DNA from: Beroe ovata
Lineage: Eukaryota; Ctenophora; Nuda; Beroida; Beroidae
Length of the DNA: 64,000 nt
Assembly: GCA_946803715.1 (NCBI GenBank)
Contig: CAMPET010000022.1
Location: forward strand, 475,520-539,519
Reading direction: 5' to 3'
The notes below the pieces were generated by a model. That model worked only from the letters and a program-made list of their open reading frames with translations. It was not told the DNA's origin and searched no databases. Position numbers and translations under genes: made by a program. Numbering within the stretch: position 1 is the stretch's first letter; the number at the start of each line of letters is the position of its first letter. This document shows positions 11,701 to 23,500 of this stretch, piece by piece.

Positions 11701-12292
11701 TTCCAGTAGCCCAGCCATAGTCAGTATGCAACATCCGAGTGGACAAAGTTTCTCAACGGTTTTTGGTAGTTCTAAGTGTCCCTAATCAAAGTAGTTAACT
11801 CCCTTTTGATGAATCGACATCCTGGGGGGTGCTAGGGGCTAGGGCCATGCCCATTTTTAGCGCAAAGCCCACAAACGCAAATGTCCATATCTCAGCTTCT
11901 GAAAGTCACAGGAAGATAAATTATGGCTCAAAAGAAGCGCAATGGACATGTTCATATGTGTATGTACTGTAACTCTAAGTAACTTTGCTTATATCTTGAA
12001 AAGTAAAGGGTTTGGAGCTTAGAGTTACAGTACACACTCATAAAAACATGTCCATTGTGCTTCTTTTGAGACATAGTTTATCTTCCTGTCACCTTCAGAA
12101 GCTGAGATATGGACATTTGCGTTTGTGCGCTTTGCGCTAAAAATGGACGTGGCCCTAGCACCCACCCAGGACGTCGATTCATCAAACGGCAGTTAACTAC
12201 TTTGATTAGGGACACTTACAACTACCAAAAACCGTTGAGAAACTTTGTCCACTTGGATGTTGCATACTGACTATGGCTGGGCTACTGTAGTA
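11701..12292. mobile_element. Foldback MITE, 592 bp, with 5-bp target duplication
   Basis: Almost the whole element is an inverted repeat. The left arm begins CCAGTAGCCCAGCCATAG and the right arm ends CTATGGCTGGGCTACTG. The arms extend about 280 bp (ATATCTCAGCTTCTGA pairs with TCAGAAGCTGAGATAT) to a loop at about 11981-12017 bordered by GTACTGTAACTCTAAG / CTTAGAGTTACAGTAC. It is flanked by TAATA at 11696-11700 and 12293-12297. The other haplotype copy has the uninterrupted site CGTTAATACGAC near 10140-10151. No transposase is encoded, so it is non-autonomous. Confidence 0.85.
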
Positions 12293-13078
12293 TAATACGA
12301 CTGCAACCACTGCAATCATTTACTCGAGTATTCATAATTTAGATGTCTGTTCAATGAGACCTACTTTTGAGTTAGGGGATATCAAAATTTCACAAGCAGC
12401 AAAGCTTATTTATATTGAAAGAAAACAATCATTTCAATGTTGTTGGAGGTTGATATGTGCTGTTTAAATCTCATCGCACTATTACATTACAAGGGATGAT
12501 CAAAGACGCTAGTTATCAATGGCTAGAGTTTTCGAATAGTATTTCCCGAACTCATTTCTCAAAGAATAACATGAGCTGATGACTTCACAGTCAGTTTTCG
12601 GGAAACAGGGGTGAAGGACTATTTATTCTAAGACAAGACAAAACTTCATGCCATATTCCGATCGCTTTTGCCCCGGCAACATGAAGATTGCACTATAACA
12701 ACGTCAATCGCATTATATGCGCCCGCATGATTAACGAAACAAATTCGTGAAACAAACAACCAACTAAATTCAACCGCACGCAATCGCAATCTTTGACATC
12801 GTACGTACGTGTGAAAGGTCACGTGACTGCGCCGCACACCCGCCAACTCGAATCTTACGCGATATTTCATTACTCATCTCACTGCTGCCTTCCTGGTAGG
12901 GGAGGGAATTAAAGTGCTTGCCTAATGGGGTCGCAAGCACAATTCTTGTTTGATAAAGAGAGTAGGACACACCTAAAACCACATCACCCACTGGAATGTT
13001 ACAAAGCAACTGCTGGAGAAATCAGTCTGCCTATTTCATTTAACTATTGAATCAATTACTTAGGTTAGAAATCCAAGT
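12293..13078. promoter_or_regulatory. ANP32 upstream region
   Basis: 12298-12375 completes the haplotype copy. The rest, up to the ANP32 start codon at 13079, should hold its promoter and 5' UTR. There is a CpG-containing stretch at 12640-12860 (ACGTACGTACG, CACGTGAC) but no TATA box I would defend. Minus-strand frames here have no recognisable domain. Confidence 0.35.
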
Positions 13079-15836
13079 ATGGAGGCTCGTATAGAATTAG
13101 AGACAAGAGATTTGAAGCCAAATGAGGTAAGCAACTAAGTCATGATTTTGATGAGGTAGGGAATATAAAATAAATGTGTGAGATTTGTGATGGATTGTCA
13201 ATTAGTAAGGTTAGCATAGTTCTTTTTTGACATATCAGCTTAAAGAGGAATTGAAATTGAAATTGATTGAGACAACATCCTACCAATGTGTGATCAGTGA
13301 ATGATTTTTTTCATGTACTAAACCTTCATCACAATGTCTTGGAACCCAGGTGAGGGAACTGATACTGGACAACTGCCGATCAGCAACGTTGGAAGGTCTA
13401 ACAGAGCAATATGAGGAACTGGAGATGCTGAGCATGATAAATATTGGGCTGACAACTCTCAAAGGATTCCCTTCGTATCCAAAACTGAGAACTGTGAGTT
13501 TAATACTGCTGAGATAGCATCTTTTAATGTCTTGCAATATTTTGCTGGCATAGGTTCATATAAGTAATAAAACAGCATCCTTATCCTCCCTAAATTGAAA
13601 GTTTATCCTCGGTTTTTTGCAAGCTGTGGTAACAGAGTCATGGCATTATTTCAATTCATGTGAAACTATACAAGAGTTCGCACTCAAGATATGCGATCCA
13701 ATCACGCCTTATAAATTCACTCATTAAAGCAAGCAAAGCAGGGGTCACAGTTTTGTATTCAGATTTTGAAGTTTCTTCAAATTTCGGTGAAATTACGCAT
13801 GATCATATTGTGATCATATCATGATCATTATCATGAAAACAGGGCAGGGGTCTGGGGGCGCAGCCCGCAGAAGCCACACGTTTTTAATTTCAACCTTTCC
13901 TTTGACTGAGGATTAGCTATCTACCGTCTACCGTGGCCGGGGATTAATTACTAAATACTAGCAGGACCCATACTAGCAGGACCCGTGTCCTCTGCTACTG
14001 TGATCTGCTACATTGTATGGTATGGAAAGGGTCCTATTTTCGATAGTGTCGAAAGAAATCAAGTTATCTAGTCTCGGATTTTTCTTAGTGGTGTCTAAAT
14101 TATCTCATTCTCAAGTGGTGTCAGACATGTGATGGTTTACATGCTCCCCGGTTTCAAACGTTATGGGCACAAACATTTCAATCGGCATGCTTGATTGGGT
14201 ACCGAGGGGTTTCAGATCTTGAGACCCGTAGTATATAAGGAAAAACCGAACAGACAAAGATGCCGATACATATATAGGAGGACGAATTGTAAGTAGGTAG
14301 TAAGATTCATGAAAAAAATTACCCTCGGACTGGACCTTATCCTTCAGAATTAGATTTGAAGGGGTGTTTGCTGGGGTTACAGAGAGGTATATCCTATTGG
14401 GCGTGCCCTTCACAGCACTTGGCATCCATACGTAGCACCAACGATGACACCACTTTGCATGCATCCGTTGCACCGACGATGGAATGTCTGAATGCAATCG
14501 CTGACACCACCACGTCATTGAACGTGTCCTTGACATCACTTAACATAATGCGTAGCACTGACGATCGAATGTTGGAATGCAATCGCTGACACTTCTACGT
14601 CATTGAACGTATCCTTGACACCACTTTGTATGCATGTGAAGCACTGACGATGGAATGTGTGAATGCAAATACATATTTTCCATAACACATACATCGGCTG
14701 TTGGGACTTGGGTGGGCTGCTGGTAAAGACGGAATCAGTCTGGAATCAGATACCAATTAACCGTGTTTCTTTCAGCTGGAACTCAGTGACAACAGACTTA
14801 ACTCAGAGTTGGAATATTTAAAAGGCTGTCCCAATTTGGCCTCTCTGAAACTCTGCAACAACCGTTTTGCCGACACAAAGTCACTCGAACCTCTGGTTTG
14901 AAAACACCCTACACATGCGATTTCCCAGAATTATGTCCATGTTTGTAATTATGGCAGAGACTTGGCATTCTCTTTCGTTGACGAATAACGTGCAAAATCT
15001 CGCTAATCTCATGTGTTACTTTTTGTTCAGAAATCATTGAAAGAGCTAAGGAGTCTCGACTTGCTTGAATGCCCCATTTCTGAAACCGAAACTTACAAAG
15101 CGGACGTATTTGGTGCACTGGAACAACTTGTCTTCCTTGATGGTATTGATCGGTAAGTTATCCAAAGATCACATTTTTCGGAATACGAGAACATATTGCT
15201 GTTTGTATACGTTTTGAGTGAAAATTATTCAGGATCACATTCTCGAAACATCCCATTTTCTGCGAAACGGTCTTCCCAAAACAATGCCATTTCGCGTCCG
15301 CGCACTTATTCGTATGCATTTTCGCGCGCAAACGCACGTATTTCATTACAACATTGCGGATTTCAGTTTGATCATAACAAAACATTGCGCATGTTTGCCG
15401 CCAAAATTATCTCTAGAGACTATAATTATTTCTAGAGGCTATAATAGTTGAACTGTAATTGTCCTCCAGGGAGGGGAACGCTGAGCCGGACTCCGACGAA
15501 GATTACGAATTCGACGAGGAGAATGAGGGAAGTGATGAAGATCTGGATAGTGAAGAAGAGGAGGGAGACGAGGAAGACGGAGATGGGGACGAGGTGAGGG
15601 CGTTCTCTACACTCCACTCCCCGTCGGATGATTAATAACCTGTTCTATTACCATAGTCCATGTGCCTCATTTATGATATCACACGGTCTTAGGACGACGT
15701 AGAAGAAGAGGGGGAGGAAGAGGATGACGATGATCAACCAGCTCCAAAGAAAGCGAAACTGGGTGAGGCTCCGGATTGTAACGGAAATGCGGACTTGCAC
15801 AATGAGGAGCCAGGAGACGGCGATAGTAAGTCATGA
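13079..15836 (+). CDS. ANP32: Acidic leucine-rich nuclear phosphoprotein 32 (ANP32) family protein
   Basis: Six phase-consistent coding exons: 13079-13126, 13350-13493, 14776-14895, 15031-15152, 15470-15593 and 15693-15836 (702 nt, 233 residues). The N-terminal ~150 residues are the ANP32 LRR domain (LILDNCRSATLEGLT, LELSDNRLNSELEYL, SLKLCNNRF and the LRRCT-like end QLVFLDGIDR). Next comes a long Asp/Glu-rich tail interrupted by PAPKKAKLG, a nuclear localisation signal in the usual place. Family members act in chromatin and histone binding, phosphatase-2A inhibition and mRNA export; which role applies here cannot be told. Length is close to human ANP32A (249). Intron 2 carries a three-unit ~86-bp tandem repeat. 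The last exon could use the GTAAG in GATAGTAAGTCATGA as a donor, but reading through gives an immediate stop, which I take as the C-terminus. Confidence 0.93.
14400..14665. repeat. ~86-bp tandem repeat, three units, in ANP32 intron 2
   Basis: Three diverged units are marked by GACGATGGAATG-type motifs near 14476, 14560 and 14646, each followed by AATGCAATCGCTGACAC and then GTCATTGAACGT and CCTTGACA. The same unit forms a seven-copy array at 28514-29206 inside a DAG-lipase intron. Confidence 0.8.
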
Positions 15837-17447
15837 TACTCTCTGAAGATATTCTGGTATTTCTCATTGAGTGTTGGTGTGTCGATCAACAAGTTTTAAT
15901 TTTAACGGTGCTATACATACATGGCGATTTTTTATCACTATGCTCTACAATTTATCATTTCCTGTTACTCAGACGTCTGGACAATATTTGAATATTATGA
16001 TGGTGTATTACAGAAATAATTGTATATGAAGCCACAGTGACAAATCATATTGCTATCTTTTGACATAACTCTATGAGCAGTGGTATCGAGAATCAATTTA
16101 TATGTTGCTGCTATTCGCATTTCGCTTTGTAATAGAAGGGTAATATTTGGACCGACCGCTAACATCTTACATAACAATGGCTCTATCATTTCATACATTT
16201 TTACTTGCTGTTAATGCACCTTATTGCTATAACAAGTGACGATTTAGGCTTTATTTTACCTGGATCAATTTACCAGAATGAGGATGAAAGTGTTTAATCA
16301 TAATTCAAGACATTATTTCAATATGCATTCCATATGACCTAAGGGATGGATTACTGAATATTGATTATTTCGTGTATCGTCTTCAGTCTTGTGGTTGTAG
16401 GATTTCCAGCTCCTCTCTTAATGAGGGATTTAATCCCTGTTATATACATGTTATATACATATATCCCTGTTATATACATGTTATTACAGTGTTGTCTTGT
16501 TCACATGTTGCTGTTCCCGCGCCGGTGACCCGCTTTTCAGATCATCGAGTTGCGCGCCGCGCCACTTATTTTACTCTGCGATCTAAAAAGGCGCAAAAAC
16601 AATGGAGCAGCTGTAGAGCACGTGAAAACGTGCTTTAAAATTAAGTTTATTTTATTGATTTACTCATTTTCGGATCGCGCGTCGTTGCCGGATGTTCGTT
16701 GCTGGATGTTCATGTTTATATCTGTCCACTGTTTCTTGCGCGCGCCGTCATTTGCATCGAAGGCCGAAACAGGGCCTTCGATGGAGGCGCGCGCGCAAAA
16801 AACAGTGGACAGATAGCATCTGGCAAGGCTTGCCAGATGCTATCTGTCGGCGAGGTTGAGAGTCAGAGGCGCGCGCGTAGCCCGGGGCAATCGACCAATC
16901 GTAGGCAGGCAATCAAACAGTTTGTAAGATTTGACCCTACTCTTGCTGGCGGGATTTTATCCATGGCAAGGCGGATTGAAAATCGCGCGCACCGACAGTG
17001 GGGTAAAATCCTACAATCAAACAGTATTCACGAACTACATTTGATTCATTGAGTGAATAACAGTGAGAAAGATCCTTCAGCTGAAAAGCTGTTCATGTTT
17101 ATCTCTTTCCTTTCATTCCATGTCAAAAACATTCTATTCTATTCCATATTCTATTCTAAAAAGCTGGTGTAATGAATTCGAATTTATTACATGAAGCTAT
17201 TACAGTGTCTGCGACTCATGAATCCTACTTGGTCATTAGCAAGGCTATGAGCTACTCCTATGAAAGCCATAAANTTGTGAATTGTGATGGTTAAATACCA
17301 TAACTCTCATATTTATTTATTTATTTCTATTCCATATTCTATTCTAAAAAGCTGATGTAATAAATTCGAATTTATTACATGAAGCTATTACAGTGTCTGC
17401 CACTCATGAATCCTACTTGGTCATAAGCAAGGCTATGAGCTACTCCT
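15837..17447. repeat. Intergenic region with GC-rich hairpin repeats and a short duplicated block
   Basis: Between the ANP32 stop and the next start codon. A GC-rich repeat cluster lies at about 16500-17010 and includes a near-perfect 20-bp-arm palindrome at 16808-16848 (core CATCTGGCAAG-G-CTTGCCAGATG). Segments related to the GCATCCGGCAA family lie at 16685-16720. Bases of about 17130-17274 recur at 17325-17460 on the other side of an n at 17275. Both copies include the start codon of the next gene, so the first is a truncated allelic end. Confidence 0.6.
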
Positions 17448-19707
17448 ATGAAAGCCATAAAAGGGAACATACTTGTGCTTGGTGATGGAGACTTTTCTTT
17501 CAGTTTGAAACTCCTGGATACTGTTAGCAGTGATTCTTGTTTAACAAGCACAGTCCTTATTTCTGAACCGGAATTTCTAAACATATATGGAGAAGGTAAG
17601 CTACTTTGTGCATGACAGAAAATCCATTTCATATTTCGTCAGAATGCATCTGGAGGAAGTTCGACCATGAAAAGTGGACAGTTGCTATTTCATCAAAAAC
17701 GCAGACTTGGATTAAAATGCAGATCATTCGATATAAGAGTATTAATCTGATCAATTTAGCTTATCTACTATGCCTCTCCAATAACAGCAACCTTCTCTCA
17801 ACATGGAAAATAGACATGCACCAATAATTCTGTTGGGTAGTTGTGGTGTCTATGTATTCATGTCATAAGGCGTTGAAAAGGTGGGTATTCCGTACTGTCA
17901 CCCTCCAAAAAATGGATGTGCATTTTTTTTTCCTAATGACATCTCCCAAAAGCAGAAGTCCGCTTTTTGGTCTATGTCTGCTTTTTTGATGAAAAATGGG
18001 GCATTGGCTCTTTAGGGTTGAACTTTCTCCAGACTGCCCATATTTTCACGATCTATTTCAAGAAAGTGATCATAAATTCCTGGAAATTTTCTCTTAAAGC
18101 AAACTGAGTTACCCATATCATTCCCAGCTGGCCAGATAAACATGTGCAGCTTGAAAAGCAGAGGGGCAAATGTTTTTCACTCAGTGGATGCAACAGATAT
18201 GCCTGATTTCATCACTAAGAGGACATATGACAGCATCATTTTTAATTTTCCCCATTCTGGAGGAAAATCTGATATAAATAGGAATAGAAATCTTTTACAA
18301 GACATGTTCAAAAGCTTTCATGCAATCTTGACTCCTCTTGGAAGTGTGGGTTACACATTTATTCCTTCTGTACATCTGCACATGAAGAGGTGTTGGCTAT
18401 ACATACATTGTATACTCATAAGAAGTAAATGGTAAATTTCAGGTTCATATAGCATTAATTCCTGGACAGGGTGGAACTCCTGCAGATGGAAATCGATTAA
18501 GAATTAAAGGGAACAATTGGAACATACAGGATGCTGCTGCTCTATCAGGATTTTTATTAGTAAAGTAGGTGGGATAAATTCCATATATTTGTTGAGGCAA
18601 ATAGCAACATCATCATTCCAAGAACCTTACTTACTTTTCACCAAGAAACCTTCAGAGTAGAAGATTTTGATACATCAAGTTACAATCTCTCTGGATACAA
18701 AAGCAGCTCTAGAGCATTCTTCTGCAAGCAAGGCATTTATCATATCTTCAAATACAGTCCATATAGGTGAATCTCGTGTTATTGGTAATCTATGACGTCC
18801 AATTGATGCAAATTATTGGTCTTTTATTTGCTCATTGGAAACATATAAATGTTCCTAATCAGGTCACGCTCTGTCAGAAATCTCATCCATAATCCTATTG
18901 ATGGATCCTATCTACAAATGTACCTTCATGAAAACTTTTATAACTCTGCTAACGTAACACTGGAAATCAAAGGTTCTATGGGTTCTTTTAGTGAACTCGT
19001 TTCTATTGTTGCTTCGAAAAATCCTGACAAGGGAGATATGGCAAAGAGGATCAAACTGTCTTCAGAGGGTATAGAAGATAAAATAACTGAGTGCTATCAC
19101 TTGACAGATTTGAAGTCTATCTTCTATCCACCCGGAGCTATTGTGAGTTACTTATTCATATACTCCTATAGAGAAAACTACATTAACACAAGTACAAAGA
19201 AACATCTTTCATAAGCCATTAACTTGAATGGAGTTATGTTATAAGTGTAATGTTTATTTCCTTTATTCCTATCTATGTTCAGCGAACACTATACCCCACT
19301 TTTGTGAGCCATGACGTGAGTTTCTGGACAGACTCTACTGAAGTACCCAATATTGTTCCTATTCTACTTGACAATATCGGTCTTGCCTTTCATGAGGTGA
19401 GTATAACTTGGTATTATCAGTATCCTAGCATTTGATCACGTTCTTCATACTTCAAGTTTGGATGGTTAATGTGCGGTCGCAAGCGTTTATTAGTAGACCA
19501 TCATAAACTTCTTCAGAAAATATCAACAGACTTTTTCAGGTATCTCATAAGGAGGTTTATTTCAAAGAAGAAACAGGAAAGTATGCACATAATTTCCGTA
19601 TCACATACAGCAACCCCTTTGAAGCAATGTCAGAAGATCTTATTAAAAGCTTAGCCCATATTACAGTTCGTTCTGCATTAGAAAAGGGCGGTTATGGGTT
19701 GCATTGA
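17448..19707 (+). CDS. FDXACB1: FDXACB1-like protein (BMT5-like methyltransferase domain + ferredoxin-fold anticodon-binding domain)
   Basis: Exons: 17448-17595, 18128-18345, 18443-18559, about 18656-18766, 18863-19142, 19283-19396 and 19540-19707 (about 385 residues). The N-terminal part has the BMT5-like/DUF2431 Rossmann motif NILVLGDGDFSFSLKLL, then DSIIFNFPHSGGKSDI and IPGQGGTPADG, all hallmarks of the 25S rRNA uridine methyltransferase-like family. The C-terminal ~95 residues are an FDX-ACB fold (PTFVSHDVSFW at its start, RITYSNP-type end, SALEKGGYGLH terminus), as in phenylalanyl-tRNA synthetases. This domain pair is specific to animal FDXACB1, whose function is poorly known. It is shorter than human (624), mainly in the middle. 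All joins keep phase except exon 3 to 4: the good donor (TTA|GTAAAG) leaves phase 0 while the good acceptor (TTCAG|A) needs phase 2. That suggests an assembly indel, an unusual splice or a damaged allele. Confidence 0.85.
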
Positions 19708-19934
19708 CTGGGTATATTACTTAGCGGGTAGTGATATGAATGTGGTTTTATCATTGTTTGATTTGTTCCTGCTTTTCATACTGTGTAGGTACCACTGTAC
19801 CAGTTTATTTGCTTACAGATTATATTTGTGATTATATATTTGTGAATCTGCATCATATTCTTCTGTGTCAAGACGGTGAGAGAACCTCCATACGCAACTA
19901 TAAGTTCCTATATATTAATCCTCTCTCTAGGGCA

Positions 19935-20275
19935 ATGGATGTGTGCGGCACCATCACGTCAAAGTTGAAGGAACAATTCGCGCCAACACACTTGGTAATC
20001 TATAGTTACTCGATCAAATCTCCGCCATTCCCTATTCAGGAGACTGAAATCTGAATTTCAATACCCGAGACTATCCGCAGGAAGTGGTGGATGAGAGTGA
20101 CGGGTGTGGGGCTAAGATATCCGTTATCATCGTCTCGGAATCATTCAAAGGACAGAGAACACTACAGAGGCACAAGTCAGTGCACACTGCTCTGAGTGAA
20201 GTGCTGCCGTCTGTGCACGCATTCTCCCAGAAAACGCACACCCCAGAGGAATGGGCTAAGAGACAGGGGAGCTGA
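19935..20275 (+). CDS. BOLA2: BolA-like protein 2
   Basis: Two exons, 19935-19994 and 20081-20275, in phase, 84 residues. The fold signature is complete: a helix with LKEQFAPTHL, then VVDESDGCG, the strand IVSESFKGQ, the RHKSVHTAL helix and the ending VHAFSQKTHTPEEW. The last is the diagnostic BOLA2 terminus, including the conserved His used with monothiol glutaredoxin to hold a [2Fe-2S] cluster. Role (family knowledge): cytosolic iron-sulfur trafficking with GLRX3. The ATG follows a pyrimidine-rich CTCTCTCTAG, so a 5'-UTR intron may end at 19930. The gene sits 227 bp after FDXACB1 and 306 bp before the DAG lipase, all on the same strand. Confidence 0.93.
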
Positions 20276-20581
20276 AAACTTTGTGTTGGTTTTACTCTTA
20301 AATGAGTGATTGTTGCTCTATATTTATGTTATTGACTGCTTGAAAAAGGTCACAGGATTTTGGCATTAGATTTCCTTACTGATTTGATAGTTCTATGCTG
20401 CTATTTTCATATCAAATAAGTTTCATTCTACTGCTATTGATGACAGTATTAAGGAATATTTTCCCAATAGCAAAGGATGGTGACGTAACGTTGGGACAGT
20501 TTAGCATAAGACAGCGAGTTTATGACGTGATTGGTGTCAACACACGTGGCCTGTTATAGAAAACTCTCGTGACCCGCGTGT

Positions 20582-23500
20582 ATGCCTGCACTCCGTGTTT
20601 TGGGTCGGAGATGGCACATTGGCAGCGATGATTTGGTCTTTCCCGCTCTCTTCTGTGTTTTAATGAGGACCATTTGGTAAGAAAGAGATCGTCCACATCA
20701 TTCAAATCAAATGTCCTGCGCGTTCACTGATCTGCAATTATCTAAGTCGCTATTGTGACTAGATAGGTACCAGTACCTTCTGAAGTAAGTAACCGTTATA
20801 CTCTGCTAATGCCCGTGTGTATTACTCAGGGTGGTAATATTGGGTTGCTGTTTCTCGAGCTATCTCAAATCCTCGTCGCACAAGGAGTGTAACCATCCAG
20901 AACTGGTGCTCTTCTACCTTGCTACAGCAACTATTCTCATTTCTGTTGTTGTGCTGTTTGAGGTATTAATTGCAATTTACTTTTCCCCAGCGATCACTTT
21001 GACTATGACAGTACTTTTGCATTGAGACCACTTTTATCTTGACACCGCTTTACCCGGCTATTACTCAACCAGCACACTCCCCTTGACACAGCTTCTCTTG
21101 ACAACTTTCTTCCCCTGGCAGCACGGTCTCCTTGACACTACTCCCTTGACACCAAAATTACTGAATTTGTGATTAGACAGCGATTTTGATATCACCACTT
21201 TCTCGTTCAGAGCATTGATCCTTTGAAATCATTTTTCTCTCGATACCACTTACTCCTAGAGAGCACTCTTCCATTGACAGCACTTTTCACTTGACACCAC
21301 TTTGAACATTCTTTTTGGGATCTTTTTTGTCCAAATTTTGCACCCAAATTACTGAATTTGTGTTTAAACACCCTCTTTTCAGCTCATTATCCTGATAGTT
21401 AGTATGAGAGGAGGAATAATGCAGGTAGAGAAACGCAGCAGTATGCCAACCATCATTCACTTCCGTTTCTTCTTGTACATCTTAGAAACAGGTGAATGGT
21501 GTAACCGTATGGAGTAATGGTCCTGATCAAAAACTGTGTTACCGTTTATTATGAAGTCATAGTTGTGATCCAAAGCTGTTGTCATGGAACCTAACATATA
21601 CTGTCCTTACCGACTGACCATTATGAAGTTTGAATATTCCAGTGGTTCCGAGTGTCGGAGAAACTTTTTGTCACCTAATTGGCTCACCGTCAGGTCTCTG
21701 TGTGTTTGGAACATACTGGTGTTTCGTTGAACTGGGCTGCACTAAAGATGTGATAGTATCGGTGAGACTAGTTGTTGTCAGCAACTGGGTCCTCATTGGT
21801 CTCACCCTCATCGGAGCTGCTGGGGTCTTCGACCCCTTCGGATCTGACAAGAGCCTCAACGATAAGCTGTGGGAGAGGAGGTGTGAAGATATCGTGAAAT
21901 ATAATGAATCGTTATCGACTAGCGAATCACGTGATTCAGTACCTATATGTTGTTAACCATAGGTTCAAGTGTTTGTGTTGCTGTGTCGGTGGCATGGAAA
22001 GCAGCCAATCCGCTTTCGAGGATCTGGCCCGCATATTCTCATCCCAGTTCTCTGAAATAGACTTGGTTGCATCAGACATTGCCGTGGGCCTGATGCTGGT
22101 TGCTCAGCAACAACATCACATAGCAACCAACATGGAGCGCAACAGAGGGCAGGTCGGTTGTGTGGTAAATTGTGAAACCCGTGTTGTTACCTTCCTGTCC
22201 GCGTATAACATATTCTCATTTCAGTGCTCATTGGTCACTCAATGTGAACTCTTCAACTTTCAAGCTAGGGTGAGTAGCACATTACTTTGTTAAGATACAG
22301 TTCGACACACAATTACTCATGATTAAACACCTGAGTAATTACAGCTTCTCAGTATTTCCCACGATATTACAGCTGTGATATTACCATGGATAACACCGTG
22401 CACTATGATATGATATGTAATTCGTCCACAGGACAACAGACAGACATTCCAGGATCTCATCTATTATTCCTCCTATGCACTCGGTGCATACGGCTGGCCA
22501 GTCTTCATGTACATTCACCCCTTTACGGGCTGCTTCAATCTGTGTCAAGAGTGTAGGTGAGAGCTAAAATAACCCCGTATCATAGAGGTTCCATGTGGGT
22601 GTGAAATATCTTGGAATCGTGTCAAACCCTTGCCTCTTCTATAAAGTCACGGACTTGTGTTGCAGTTTGTTTGGTAATGCCGATGGAGGTCTGTGTGATA
22701 GCAATCACACTGCTCTGAAGAAGCTGAGTGGACTGGAGGACAATGATATTATCTACACTAACTTCACCAGCAATGTAAGTCTCTGGTCTTATCAAATATT
22801 TCACGATGAAATACCTAAACACTAACTGAGCAATAACAGACAAACTTGTCGGTTTACGTTCCAAGTATATCCCCTCTTATTGGGGGATCAATTTCTCCGA
22901 CAGTTGAGTGGAAAATATGCTGATATGGACAGGGATTAGAGCATCCGCTGGAGAATGGAACTGCTACTTCCAGTCTCCCGATTGTAAAAAGTAATAGTCC
23001 GGTTACCAGTGTTACTAATGTAAAACAGAACATACAATGATATAGACACGTGAATGCCTAATGTTGCTATTATGTAAAACAGAACATACAATGATATTTG
23101 CACAACATAATTCATTTGATAATACCTACCTAAACTGTTTTGGCATTACTGTTAAACATTAAAGCTTAACAGTAAACAGTAAACACTACGCCGGAATTGA
23201 ATACAGTGTCTCAAAAACCAAGTTATTTCAAGCCTCGGATTGGTGGACCACTGTGGGGTGCTCTGGCAGCACAGGGACTATGGAAATGTTTGTTCCTGTG
23301 TTCTCAATGCCTTTCTGCAGAGGGAACGCAATTGCCGGCTGAGATCTGGCGTGTCTCACGGATCTAACAGCGAATCCGTTAGGAAGGTTCCTCTGGCTCA
23401 TCATTCTATCAGGGCATGAGATCCTGTGAGGTTGCACCATTCTGTCAGGGTAGGATGTCCTGTGAGAGTAGGATGTCCTGTGATGTCCGACGAGCCGCGC

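Noticed and set aside
14356-14589. 77-codon plus-strand frame in ANP32 intron 2
   Set aside because: It lies over the three-unit minisatellite; the frame is repeat-derived.
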